Source: Pseudomonadota bacterium (lineage in GTDB: Bacteria > Pseudomonadota > Gammaproteobacteria > Steroidobacterales > Steroidobacteraceae). Taken from it: a stretch of 5,470 nt of DNA. This document shows positions 1-5,470 of the stretch, one piece after another. The stretch covers positions 1-5,470 of the forward strand of contig JAJYTX010000233.1 in the NCBI GenBank assembly GCA_021792815.1, written 5' to 3'. Made by a program: the position numbers and the translations under genes. Each line of letters starts with the position of its first letter. The first letter of the stretch is position 1. Below the pieces are notes generated by a model. The model saw only the letters and a program-made list of their open reading frames with translations. It did no database searches and was not told where the DNA came from.

Positions 1-2216
1 TTGAAGAGCATCGATTGAAATGCTGTTTGGTCAACGGATATCGCACTGCGTAGCAGCGCCGTGGGCCCGGCCACGTCCTTTCCCTGCGCGGCCGAGACTA
101 CTCCGTCCGCCAGTGTCTCGCCGGCGTGGCGACCGTCTGGCGTGGCGCCGGTGATGGCGCCGCCGGGACCATAGGCTGTGATAGATATGCCGGAGCTCTT
201 GACACGCCCGCCCCAGGAACTGACGAACGATGAAGCAGTCCGGGCCCAGAATTCGTAGAGCTCGGCCGCTATCGCATCGACGTAGGAATCTCCATTGCCA
301 TACTTTGGGGCATCGAGACACATTCGGCGCAATGGTTCATATCCGTCCCAGTTCGCCGCCAGGGCGGCCTGCATCGTGGCCGGCGAGACGCTGGCTTCGT
401 CGAAAAGGAGCTTCTTCAACGCCGCCAGTGCATCTGCCACGTTGATCATGCCGACCGGATTGAGGACCGAGCCGTTCTCAAACGGCAACTGACGGTGCAG
501 AACGTCACGTCCGAGTGGAATCGCGTCCGCCATCAGCATCGAGTGCGAGACGTCCGGAAACAGGTCCCGTTGGACGTTCAGCAGGATGTCGTGCTCTTCG
601 TTTGCCAGTTCCATGAAGTGGCGAAGCTGAATCTTGAATGAGTCGAGCAGCTGCGCAAACGTGGTGACGCTGCCGAGCGTCGCCGTTTCCGGTCCCAGCC
701 TGACGCCGGATCGCGGATCGATGCCGCCGTTGAGCGCTATCTCCAGCACCCGCGGCACGATGAACATGCCGATAGCGCTGGTGCGCGACTTGCCGGGGAT
801 CATCGCGTCGAGGCAGCCACCGAGCGCATAATTGCGCGCGTCCGCCAGGGTTGCGCCCTCGCGCGTCAGATAATCGATGTATGACTTGTCGCCGACGAAG
901 GCCGGCATGCCGAGGCCCAGCTTGACGACCTCGAGGGCCCGGACCATGAGGGGCTCCGGAGTGCCTGCGTGGACGCGCAGCGTCAAGGTGTAGTGGGGAG
1001 TCGGGCAGATCCTGGCTGCGTCCAGCAGCAGGTAGCTCAGTTCGTTGCTGGCATCCCGGCCGTCACTGCTGACGCCGCCGATCACCCAATTGTTCCACTT
1101 GGCAAATCCGGCCCACTTGGCCCGTTGGGCCTTGCCTCCGGAGAGGAAGTTGACCTGCATCACCTTGATGCGCAGCGCCGCAAGCAGCTCCACGGCTTCT
1201 CTGTCCGTGAGGGTGCCGGCGTCGCGGTCGCGCCGGTAATATGGATGGAAAATCTGATCGAAACGGCCGCCCGACGCGGTGCCGCTCGCGATCATGAGCC
1301 ACAGGAACCAGAACGACTGCAGCGCCTCCCGGAAATTGCGGGCCGGCTTGCCTGGAACGTGACGGCACATCTGCGCGATCTGCAGCAGCTCCGCCCGGCG
1401 GACGGTGTCCGTTTCGGCGCTCGCCTTGGCAGCCGCCAGGTCCGCGAACCGGTTCGCGATCCCGACCATGGCATCGTTGACGATCACGATCGACTCAAGG
1501 AATGCAGTCCGGGCTGTGAACTCCGGGTCATCAGGACGCAGTCCGGCGAGCGCGGTCCTGGCCTCCGCGCTGATTGCCTCGAGCCCGACGCTCAGCGCAC
1601 GCTCGATGTCGACCACAATCAGGGTCAGGCCGAGGCCGAGGCCCCAGGCGCCTTCGGCCGATCCATGCCCGCGACCCTCGTTTTTGGTCTTCCACGGGGG
1701 GAACAGGATCCCGGACTGGATGAACGGCCACAGCCGCTGGTCGTCGTACCAGACCGCGAGTTGCTCGGCCAAAGTTCTTCCCTGACCCTTCCAGTACGCA
1801 TCGAGCTGCCTGAGCCGCTCGGCATCGTCGTCGCTGATGTCGAATTGCGCGGCGCGCAGCTCCGCGAGCTCCTCGGGAGGCCAGGTGGGGCCGAGCGATC
1901 CGGCTTCGAGGCCCATCGGCTTGCTGGCCGGGTTGCCAACGATCAGCTCCCCGTCTTCGATGAATATCGTGCGTCGATCAAGGAAATTGCGCAGCGCTTT
2001 CGCGCGCCGCAGAATCTGCGGCTGTCCTTCCGTTTCCTTGAATGACTCGAGAATCAGGTGTGCCTTCTCGACGCACAAGGGATAACGCTTCGGATGGACG
2101 GTGGCGAGCATCGCCGCGATGCGCGGATAGTCCTCGATGTGCGTCGAAACCTCAGGGATCGCCGCGTTGCCGCCGGTGACGGTTGCGCTGCGATGTGCTG
2201 TTGCAGGATGGCTCAT
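1..2216 (-). CDS. Glycyl radical enzyme (PFL-like), 3' end beyond window
   Basis: This frame is open for 738 codons from the ATG at 2216-2214 to the left edge, and the C-terminus is missing. It is a pyruvate formate-lyase-like glycyl radical enzyme, which does cytoplasmic, oxygen-sensitive radical chemistry. Visible family marks are: SGGRFDQIFHPYYRRD around residues 315-330; the thiyl-radical cysteine Cys468 in NYALGGCLDAMIPGKS; APKYGNGD at 636-643; and GATPDGRHAGE at 690-700. The glycine-radical loop (RVxGY) is expected roughly 65 residues past the edge, giving about 820 residues in total. The ATG is the only start: a TGA lies in frame at 2267-2265, no other start codon follows it, and GGTGA sits 4 bases upstream. 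The activating enzyme is the preceding gene. Glycerol dehydratase and CutC have GCVE; here Asp470 replaces that Glu, so I do not assign a substrate. A fumarate-adding (X-succinate synthase), decarboxylase or lyase role all remain possible. Family membership is certain, subfamily is not. Confidence 0.95.
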   Translation of the reverse strand, partial: MSHPATAHRSATVTGGNAAIPEVSTHIEDYPRIAAMLATVHPKRYPLCVEKAHLILESFKETEGQPQILRRAKALRNFLDRRTIFIEDGELIVGNPASKPMGLEAGSLGPTWPPEELAELRAAQFDISDDDAERLRQLDAYWKGQGRTLAEQLAVWYDDQRLWPFIQSGILFPPWKTKNEGRGHGSAEGAWGLGLGLTLIVVDIERALSVGLEAISAEARTALAGLRPDDPEFTARTAFLESIVIVNDAMVGIANRFADLAAAKASAETDTVRRAELLQIAQMCRHVPGKPARNFREALQSFWFLWLMIASGTASGGRFDQIFHPYYRRDRDAGTLTDREAVELLAALRIKVMQVNFLSGGKAQRAKWAGFAKWNNWVIGGVSSDGRDASNELSYLLLDAARICPTPHYTLTLRVHAGTPEPLMVRALEVVKLGLGMPAFVGDKSYIDYLTREGATLADARNYALGGCLDAMIPGKSRTSAIGMFIVPRVLEIALNGGIDPRSGVRLGPETATLGSVTTFAQLLDSFKIQLRHFMELANEEHDILLNVQRDLFPDVSHSMLMADAIPLGRDVLHRQLPFENGSVLNPVGMINVADALAALKKLLFDEASVSPATMQAALAANWDGYEPLRRMCLDAPKYGNGDSYVDAIAAELYEFWARTASSFVSSWGGRVKSSGISITAYGPGGAITGATPDGRHAGETLADGVVSAAQGKDVAGPTALLRSAISVDQTAFQSMLF

Positions 2217-2220
2217 GACG

Positions 2221-2225
2221 TCACC
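2221..2225 (-). promoter_or_regulatory. Ribosome binding site of the GRE gene
   Basis: On the minus strand GGTGA precedes the ATG at 2216 with a 4-base spacer. It pairs with the 3' end of 16S rRNA and is the best Shine-Dalgarno match among the starts in this window. It supports the chosen start of the glycyl radical enzyme. Confidence 0.6.
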
Positions 2226-2281
2226 GTTCTCGTTTTGGGACTGCCTGGGTGTCGAGCGGGAGATTCACGATGAGAATGCCG

Positions 2282-2297
2282 CCGCGGCGCGCCGCGG
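2282..2297. repeat. Perfect 16-base GC palindrome between activase and GRE
   Basis: CCGCGGCGCGCCGCGG equals its own reverse complement. It lies 34 bases after the activase stop and 66 bases before the GRE start. In RNA it could fold into a short, very stable hairpin of about 6 pairs with a 4-base loop. No U-run follows on the minus strand, so it does not look like an intrinsic terminator. A role as an RNA processing or stability element that lets GRE be made in excess of its activase is inference. In GC-rich DNA a chance palindrome cannot be excluded. Confidence 0.5.
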
Positions 2298-2330
2298 ACG
2301 GGAGCAGGCGGACCCGGCCGTGAGTGACGC

Positions 2331-3254
2331 TCAACCGCCGATCACCGTCTGCAGGCCGCATGACGCGAAGATCTCCTGGATATGTTGCAGCTTTGCCTGG
2401 TCGGGTGCGGTAAGCGACAGAGACATCGGCGCGCGCTCCAGCCGGGCGCGCTTCCCTTCGCCGAAGCCGTGAAAGCCGATCAGGTGGACGGGAACGGAGC
2501 TGTGCAGCTCGGTGGCGATGAATCGCGCGGTGGCCGACATGTTCTCGTCCGAATCGTTGAATCCCGGCAGTACCGGAACCCGGGCGAATATCGGGATGCG
2601 CAGCTCATGGTGTATGCGCCTGGCGTTGTCCAGAATGAGTTCGTTCGGGACGCCGGTCCCGCGCAGGTGCTGCTCGGAATCCATGTGCTTGAAGTCATAT
2701 AGCACGAGATCGACATATCGCAGTACCCGCAGGGCCTTGGTCCAGGTCGCGTAACCGCACGTATCCAGAGTGGTATGCAGGCCGGCGATCTTGCATAGCC
2801 GGAGAATCTCGGCGGCAAACGTCGGATGAAAGAGCGGCTCGCCGCCGCTCAGGGTCACGCCGCCACCGGAGCTCGCATAGAACGCGGAATCCTTCAATAC
2901 CTCGGCGACGATGTCTTCCGCGGTAGTCTGGCGTCCTATGAGTTCGCGAGCGCCCGCAGGGCAGGCGGTGACGCAGGCTCCTTGTGCGCCACATCGTCCA
3001 CGGCCGGTGCGCACCGAGCCGCCGATCAGGGAGATCGCGCCCCCAGCGCAGGCCGCGACGCACTTGCCGCAGCCGTCGCATTTGTCGGCGAGGAACAGGA
3101 TCTCCGTCTGTGTCTGTTGCGACTCCGGGTTCTGGCACCAGTCGCAGCGCAGCGGGCAACCTTTGAGAAAAACGGTCGATCGAATGCCGGGACCGTCGTG
3201 GATCGAGAACCCCTGAATATTGAATATCTGGCCGGTATGCGCCGCCGTGCTCAT
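2331..3254 (-). CDS. Glycyl-radical-enzyme activating enzyme (radical SAM)
   Basis: This 307-residue protein has the usual length of a GRE activase with a ferredoxin-like insert. Such enzymes cleave S-adenosylmethionine reductively and abstract hydrogen from the radical glycine of their partner. The N-terminal SIHDGPGIRSTVFLKGCPLRCDWC holds the SAM cluster cysteines C33-x3-C37-x2-C40. The insert has C59, C62, C65 and C69 (Cx2Cx2Cx3C), then C88, C94 and C98. Position 91, where a fourth cysteine is expected, is Gln. SAM-binding SGGEP is at 136-140, DFKHMD at 187-192 and PGFND at 230-234. The ATG at 3254 is the only start, since an in-frame TGA lies at 3263-3261; its Shine-Dalgarno is weak. It is the first gene after a strong promoter and precedes the GRE by 114 bases, so that GRE is almost certainly its substrate. 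Function is confident; which GRE subfamily it serves is not. Confidence 0.97.
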   Translation of the reverse strand: MSTAAHTGQIFNIQGFSIHDGPGIRSTVFLKGCPLRCDWCQNPESQQTQTEILFLADKCDGCGKCVAACAGGAISLIGGSVRTGRGRCGAQGACVTACPAGARELIGRQTTAEDIVAEVLKDSAFYASSGGGVTLSGGEPLFHPTFAAEILRLCKIAGLHTTLDTCGYATWTKALRVLRYVDLVLYDFKHMDSEQHLRGTGVPNELILDNARRIHHELRIPIFARVPVLPGFNDSDENMSATARFIATELHSSVPVHLIGFHGFGEGKRARLERAPMSLSLTAPDQAKLQHIQEIFASCGLQTVIGG

Positions 3255-3278
3255 GGGGACTCAACAGCCTCGGGGTTC

Positions 3279-3291
3279 GGATGAGACATCC
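3279..3291. repeat. Small dyad over the predicted transcription start
   Basis: GGATG-AGA-CATCC is a perfect inverted repeat with 5-base arms and a 3-base centre. It overlaps the predicted -10 box and start point of the activase promoter. It could be a second operator or a short 5' hairpin, but arms this short also arise by chance. Confidence 0.3.
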
Positions 3292-3316
3292 TACAGATTG
3301 TTAACAATTTTGTCAA
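3288..3316 (-). promoter_or_regulatory. Sigma70-like promoter for the activase-GRE unit
   Basis: On the minus strand a consensus -35 box TTGACA (3316-3311) is followed by a 17-base spacer and TAGGAT (3293-3288), a 4 of 6 match to TATAAT. The element lies in the only clearly AT-rich patch of the window. Transcription would begin near 3281, giving a leader of about 27 bases before the activase ATG. Box quality, spacing and location all agree. It would drive the activase and, by read-through, the GRE. Confidence 0.75.
3297..3308. promoter_or_regulatory. Perfect palindrome in the promoter spacer, probable operator
   Basis: ATTGTTAACAAT is a perfect 12-base palindrome lying wholly between the -35 and -10 boxes. 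A dimeric regulator bound here would block RNA polymerase, so repression released by an inducer is the natural reading. It does not fit the FNR box (TTGAT-N4-ATCAA). No regulator gene lies in the window, so the binding family is unknown. Confidence 0.5.
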
Positions 3317-3384
3317 TAAACAGAAGACGCCGGACACCGGCGCTGCCAACAGGCGCCGACGGTATCTGAGCTTGGGCAAGCCGG

Positions 3385-3418
3385 CTCGCCTGGGCCGGGC
3401 ATCGCCCAGGCCAGCGAG
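3385..3418. repeat. GC-rich imperfect hairpin
   Basis: The outer arm CTCGC (3385-3389) pairs with GCGAG (3414-3418). The inner arm CTGGGC (3390-3395) pairs with GCCCAG (3404-3409), leaving an 8-base loop and a 4-base bulge. An alternative register gives an uninterrupted 8-base stem, GCCTGGGC with GCCCAGGC. There is no U-run on either side, so I do not call it an intrinsic terminator. It might still end or stabilise the transcript arriving from the MmgE/PrpD gene, whose stop is about 170 bases upstream. Confidence 0.4.
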
Positions 3419-3483
3419 GTGACAATTATCATGACATTCCGGCCTTCGACCACGCTGGGAAGCGCAGCGGGGTCCTGCGTCGG

Positions 3484-3555
3484 CCGAAAACGTGATTTGC
3501 GGGCGTCGATCGGGCCGGATCGTCTGTCGTGACATGACTTTGATCACGTTTTCGG
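3484..3555. repeat. Perfect 13-base inverted repeat, arms 46 bases apart
   Basis: CCGAAAACGTGAT at 3484-3496 is matched by its exact reverse complement ATCACGTTTTCGG at 3543-3555. The 46 bases between them include a near-palindrome GTCGTGACATGAC at 3526-3538. The right arm begins 35 bases after the MmgE/PrpD stop. The arms could be two inverted binding sites for one regulator, with centres about 59 bases apart, or the base of a large RNA stem-loop. The length and exactness make chance unlikely, but function is unknown. Confidence 0.55.
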
Positions 3556-3590
3556 ATCGAGACACCGTGCCTGCCGACCGCGAGTCGGCG

Positions 3591-5009
3591 TCAGTCCCGG
3601 CCGTCGAGCATCGCAAGCAGCGCCAGCGCCGCGTCGGGCTCGGACTCGAGCGCGAGAATGCGATCGGCATGACGCGCTGCCTGTCGGGGCCCGAGCGGCC
3701 GGGCCGCCCGCGATGCGCAGTCGATGAACTTCTCGCGTAGCGCCGTATCGCTCAGCGGTCGGGCGGGCTCGCCAAGGGCTCGCGGCACCCGATGCTGCAG
3801 CAGGCGGCTGTCGCGCAGACGCAGCGTAAGCTCGCCGCCGGCAGCGTCGCCGGATGGCCACTCGGGCGTGCACCGGAACTCGCAGCGCTCGGCCAGATCG
3901 AGCAGCATCGGATCGGTCAATGCCTCCTCGGTGAAGCTGCCCAGGGTGACATCCGGGCGGCACAGGGTCAGCGCGGTCACGAAAGGGATGCTGAATTTGG
4001 CATCGATGAGGGTTCGCGGGTGCTGTTTGCGGTCGCGAGGCTCGGCCAGCATCTGCTGAATGCTGCCGCCCGTGCACACGATGGTCTCGATGTCCTGCGG
4101 TCGCACCGCATGCAGGCGCTGCAGGTTCTGCGCCGCCTCGATGTAAGCATGGGTGCCGCGACAGCAGGGCCAGCGCTTGAAGCTGAGCTGCTCGATCCAG
4201 AAGCGCTCCCCGAGGTCCTCCAGAAGCGGTGCAGGGTCGTACTGCCCCGCCGCAAACAGCTGGTAGAAGGCAGCGGTTCCCTCGAACGGGGCTTCGAAGC
4301 CGCGTACTCCGCGCGCGGCCAGTTGTACGCTCTGCACGGCGGCCTGCGCCGGAAACGCCTCGCGCACCGCGCGCAGGCTGCTGTCGGGGCTGAACTTGAT
4401 CTCACCGGGACAACAGTTCTGGCCGAGCAGCAGCGACCAGGCGTCACAGAGCTGGACCGGGTCGAGGCCTGCGAGCCGCGCCGCCGCGAGCGCTGCACCG
4501 AAGGCGCCCAGGATCGGCGGAGGGTACCAGCCGCCCGCCTCCAGAGGCCGTCGCAGCGACAGGCCGAGCCGACATACCAGATCGCAACCGAGAGCCACCG
4601 CCGCGATCAGTTCTCGCCCGGAACAGGGGCATCCCTCGAGGACCGCGAGGGCTGCGGGCAGCAGAGAAGCGTTGGGATGCAGCGGCACAGGGTCGAAGGC
4701 ATCCTCGTAATCGAGCGCGTGCGCCAGGGCACCGTTCACCAGCGCTGCCTGTGCGGCGCTGGCGCGCTCGCCGAATCCGAGCAGCGTCGCCTGTGCGGGT
4801 CCGGGCTGACTCCGCACCAGATCGAGAAAAGGCCGCACTTCCCGGCACTCACCGCTTGCCGCCAACATCACCCCGATGCCGTCCAGGATCGCGCGTCGGG
4901 TGGCGCTGATGACGGTCGACGAGAGTGTTGCCGCATCGAATCTCAGGGCATGGCTCGCGAGACGGGCGCTCAGTCCGAGGGAGTCGGCGGAAGGCGCAGT
5001 GCGCGGCAT
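3591..5009 (-). CDS. MmgE/PrpD family protein
   Basis: This protein of about 472 residues has the full usual length of the MmgE/PrpD family, which includes 2-methylcitrate dehydratase, cis-aconitate decarboxylase and many uncharacterised cytoplasmic enzymes acting on di- or tricarboxylates. Family landmarks are NGALAHALDYED at 92-103, LHPNAS at 110-115, GAFGAALAAARLAGLD at 168-183, SFKRWPCCRGTH at 276-287 and DAKFSIPF at 336-343. Compared with cis-aconitate decarboxylase from memory, the first Asp (100), the His of LHPNA (111) and the His of RGTH (287) are kept. The FHP histidine is Tyr162, the lysine of the TKPLH region is Arg216, and the late tyrosine is Phe343. The substrate is therefore open. 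I prefer the ATG at 5009; a TTG at 5027, abutting the CapA stop, would add 6 residues. Neither start has a clear Shine-Dalgarno, which points to translational coupling with the CapA-like gene 18 bases upstream. Confidence 0.92.
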   Translation of the reverse strand: MPRTAPSADSLGLSARLASHALRFDAATLSSTVISATRRAILDGIGVMLAASGECREVRPFLDLVRSQPGPAQATLLGFGERASAAQAALVNGALAHALDYEDAFDPVPLHPNASLLPAALAVLEGCPCSGRELIAAVALGCDLVCRLGLSLRRPLEAGGWYPPPILGAFGAALAAARLAGLDPVQLCDAWSLLLGQNCCPGEIKFSPDSSLRAVREAFPAQAAVQSVQLAARGVRGFEAPFEGTAAFYQLFAAGQYDPAPLLEDLGERFWIEQLSFKRWPCCRGTHAYIEAAQNLQRLHAVRPQDIETIVCTGGSIQQMLAEPRDRKQHPRTLIDAKFSIPFVTALTLCRPDVTLGSFTEEALTDPMLLDLAERCEFRCTPEWPSGDAAGGELTLRLRDSRLLQHRVPRALGEPARPLSDTALREKFIDCASRAARPLGPRQAARHADRILALESEPDAALALLAMLDGRD

Positions 5010-5027
5010 TGCGGTATCGTCAGGCAA

Positions 5028-5470
5028 TCAGGTGCCGGGGTCGACGACCAGCCGGTCATCCGCCGCGACGAGGCGACCGTTCAGGCCTGCCTCGTGTGTG
5101 ACTGCAAGGAGATAGTCGCGTACCTCCCCGAAGCGCGGATCGGAAGCCCGCAGAAGGCGTGGCACCGCATCGCGACCGATGAAAAGCGGCAGCAACGCAG
5201 TCTCGCGGATGTGACCGTCTGCGACGCGCAGCCGTGCAATCACCGACCAGCGAGAGTCCGGTGGGAAGTTGTAGAGGCTGTCGAAGTCGGGCATCCAGTC
5301 CGGCGCGAGCGCCTGGATTTCCTTGAAGCTCGCCCGCGAGGCATGCTCCGGGTCCATCCTGAGGTCGGTTGCGAAGTTGCAGAGGCTGTACAGCACCGGG
5401 CGCCCCTCGATGGTCTCGATTCCCTTGAGGATGTGGGCATGATGACCCAGAATCGCGTCGGCACCGGCGA
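5028..5470 (-). CDS. CapA/PGA_cap family protein, C-terminal part
   Basis: This frame is open from the right edge to the TGA at 5030-5028, giving 146 residues in the window; the start lies outside. It begins GADAILGHHAHILKGIE, then GRPVLYSLCNF, matching the conserved end of the CapA (poly-gamma-glutamate synthesis, PGA_cap) metallophosphatase fold, usually GHHPH followed by YSLGNF. The histidines of GHHAH probably help bind metal. The remaining residues, with VIARLRVADGHI and LLPLFI, fit the usual C-terminal beta-rich end. Members are often annotated as capsule synthesis proteins, but many sit in metabolic clusters with no known role. Here it directly precedes the MmgE/PrpD gene, which favours a metabolic rather than a capsule role (inference). 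The glycine of SLGNF is Cys. No signal peptide can be judged, because the N-terminus is missing. Confidence 0.88.
   Translation of the reverse strand, partial: AGADAILGHHAHILKGIETIEGRPVLYSLCNFATDLRMDPEHASRASFKEIQALAPDWMPDFDSLYNFPPDSRWSVIARLRVADGHIRETALLPLFIGRDAVPRLLRASDPRFGEVRDYLLAVTHEAGLNGRLVAADDRLVVDPGT

Larger units (their letters stand above)
3255..3590. other. Intergenic region between MmgE/PrpD and activase genes
   Basis: I find no convincing gene here. The open frames that cross it are overlaps from the opposite frames of neighbouring genes and match no family I know. Reading on the minus strand, it holds a widely spaced perfect 13-base inverted repeat (3555-3484), an imperfect dyad TGACAATTATCA (3431-3420), a GC-rich hairpin (3418-3385), and the AT-rich promoter and palindrome (3316-3279). 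It therefore looks like the end of the CapA-MmgE/PrpD unit followed by the control region of the activase-GRE unit. Confidence 0.7.

Noticed and set aside
969..2045. Plus-strand open frame of 358 codons
   Set aside because: It is antisense to the glycyl radical enzyme, whose frame is intact with family motifs on both sides of this stretch. The plus-strand translation matches no family I recognise, and such antisense frames are common in GC-rich genes.
2216..2223. TGACGTCA palindrome overlapping the GRE start codon
   Set aside because: It is only 8 bases and is explained by the ribosome binding site and start codon context.
2826..3284. Plus-strand open frame of 152 codons
   Set aside because: It lies opposite the activase's cluster motifs and crosses the activase promoter. 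Its composition is rich in Arg and Ala, with no recognisable domain.
3297..3318. FNR-type anaerobic regulator site near the activase promoter
   Set aside because: The stretch contains TTGTTAACAA and TTGAC but not TTGAT-N4-ATCAA on either strand, so anaerobic FNR control cannot be supported by sequence.
3420..3436. TGACAATTATCATGACA, read as a dyad or as a minus-strand -10 box (GATAAT)
   Set aside because: The dyad has a mismatch, and no acceptable -35 box lies 16-18 bases upstream of GATAAT. It is only suggestive.
3544..4077. Minus-strand open frame of 177 codons
   Set aside because: It overlaps the MmgE/PrpD gene in another frame. The MmgE/PrpD frame carries clear family motifs, whereas this one is an Arg/Ala-rich shadow.
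1..5470. CRISPR arrays, tRNA or rRNA genes, insertion sequences
   Set aside because: I saw no regularly spaced repeats, no tRNA-like arms with a GTTCRA loop, no rRNA segments and no transposase frames or terminal repeats.

Overview
This is a GC-rich window with dense, one-sided coding: every gene I can support lies on the minus strand, so transcription runs from right (5470) to left (1). Base composition, leader structure and gene families suggest a bacterium, probably a proteobacterium. The glycyl radical pair implies anaerobic or facultatively anaerobic metabolism, because these enzymes are destroyed by oxygen. I cannot name a genus from the sequence.

Layout in transcription order. (1) 5470-5028: the C-terminal part of a CapA/PGA_cap-type metallophosphatase-fold protein whose start lies beyond the right edge. 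(2) 5009-3591: a complete MmgE/PrpD-family protein of about 472 residues, starting only 18 bases after the CapA stop and probably cotranscribed with it. (3) 3590-3255: a gap of about 336 bases with no convincing gene. It holds a perfect 13-base inverted repeat, a GC-rich imperfect hairpin and a strong sigma70-like promoter (TTGACA, 17-base spacer, TAGGAT) whose spacer contains the perfect 12-base palindrome ATTGTTAACAAT. (4) 3254-2331: a complete glycyl-radical-enzyme activating enzyme (radical SAM with a ferredoxin-like insert). (5) 2330-2217: a 114-base intercistronic gap with a perfect 16-base GC palindrome. (6) 2216-1: the first 738 codons of a large glycyl radical enzyme (GRE) that runs off the left edge. 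This frame has no stop in the window and carries the GRE active-site cysteine, but its glycyl-radical loop lies outside.

The activase and GRE form a functional pair: the activase would use SAM and a [4Fe-4S] cluster to install a radical on the C-terminal glycine of the GRE, which then passes it to Cys468. The cysteine sits in GGCLDAMIPG, with Asp where the well-known dehydratase/lyase GREs (glycerol dehydratase, CutC) have Glu in GCVE. The reaction is therefore not readable from the motif. No small accessory subunit lies between activase and GRE. The MmgE/PrpD protein upstream could act on the same carboxylic acid pathway, but that is inference, and its own promoter and termination signals are not clear. 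The candidate novel system is this combination: an unassigned GRE with a GCLD motif, an activase lacking one expected cluster cysteine, a divergent MmgE/PrpD protein and a CapA-like protein.
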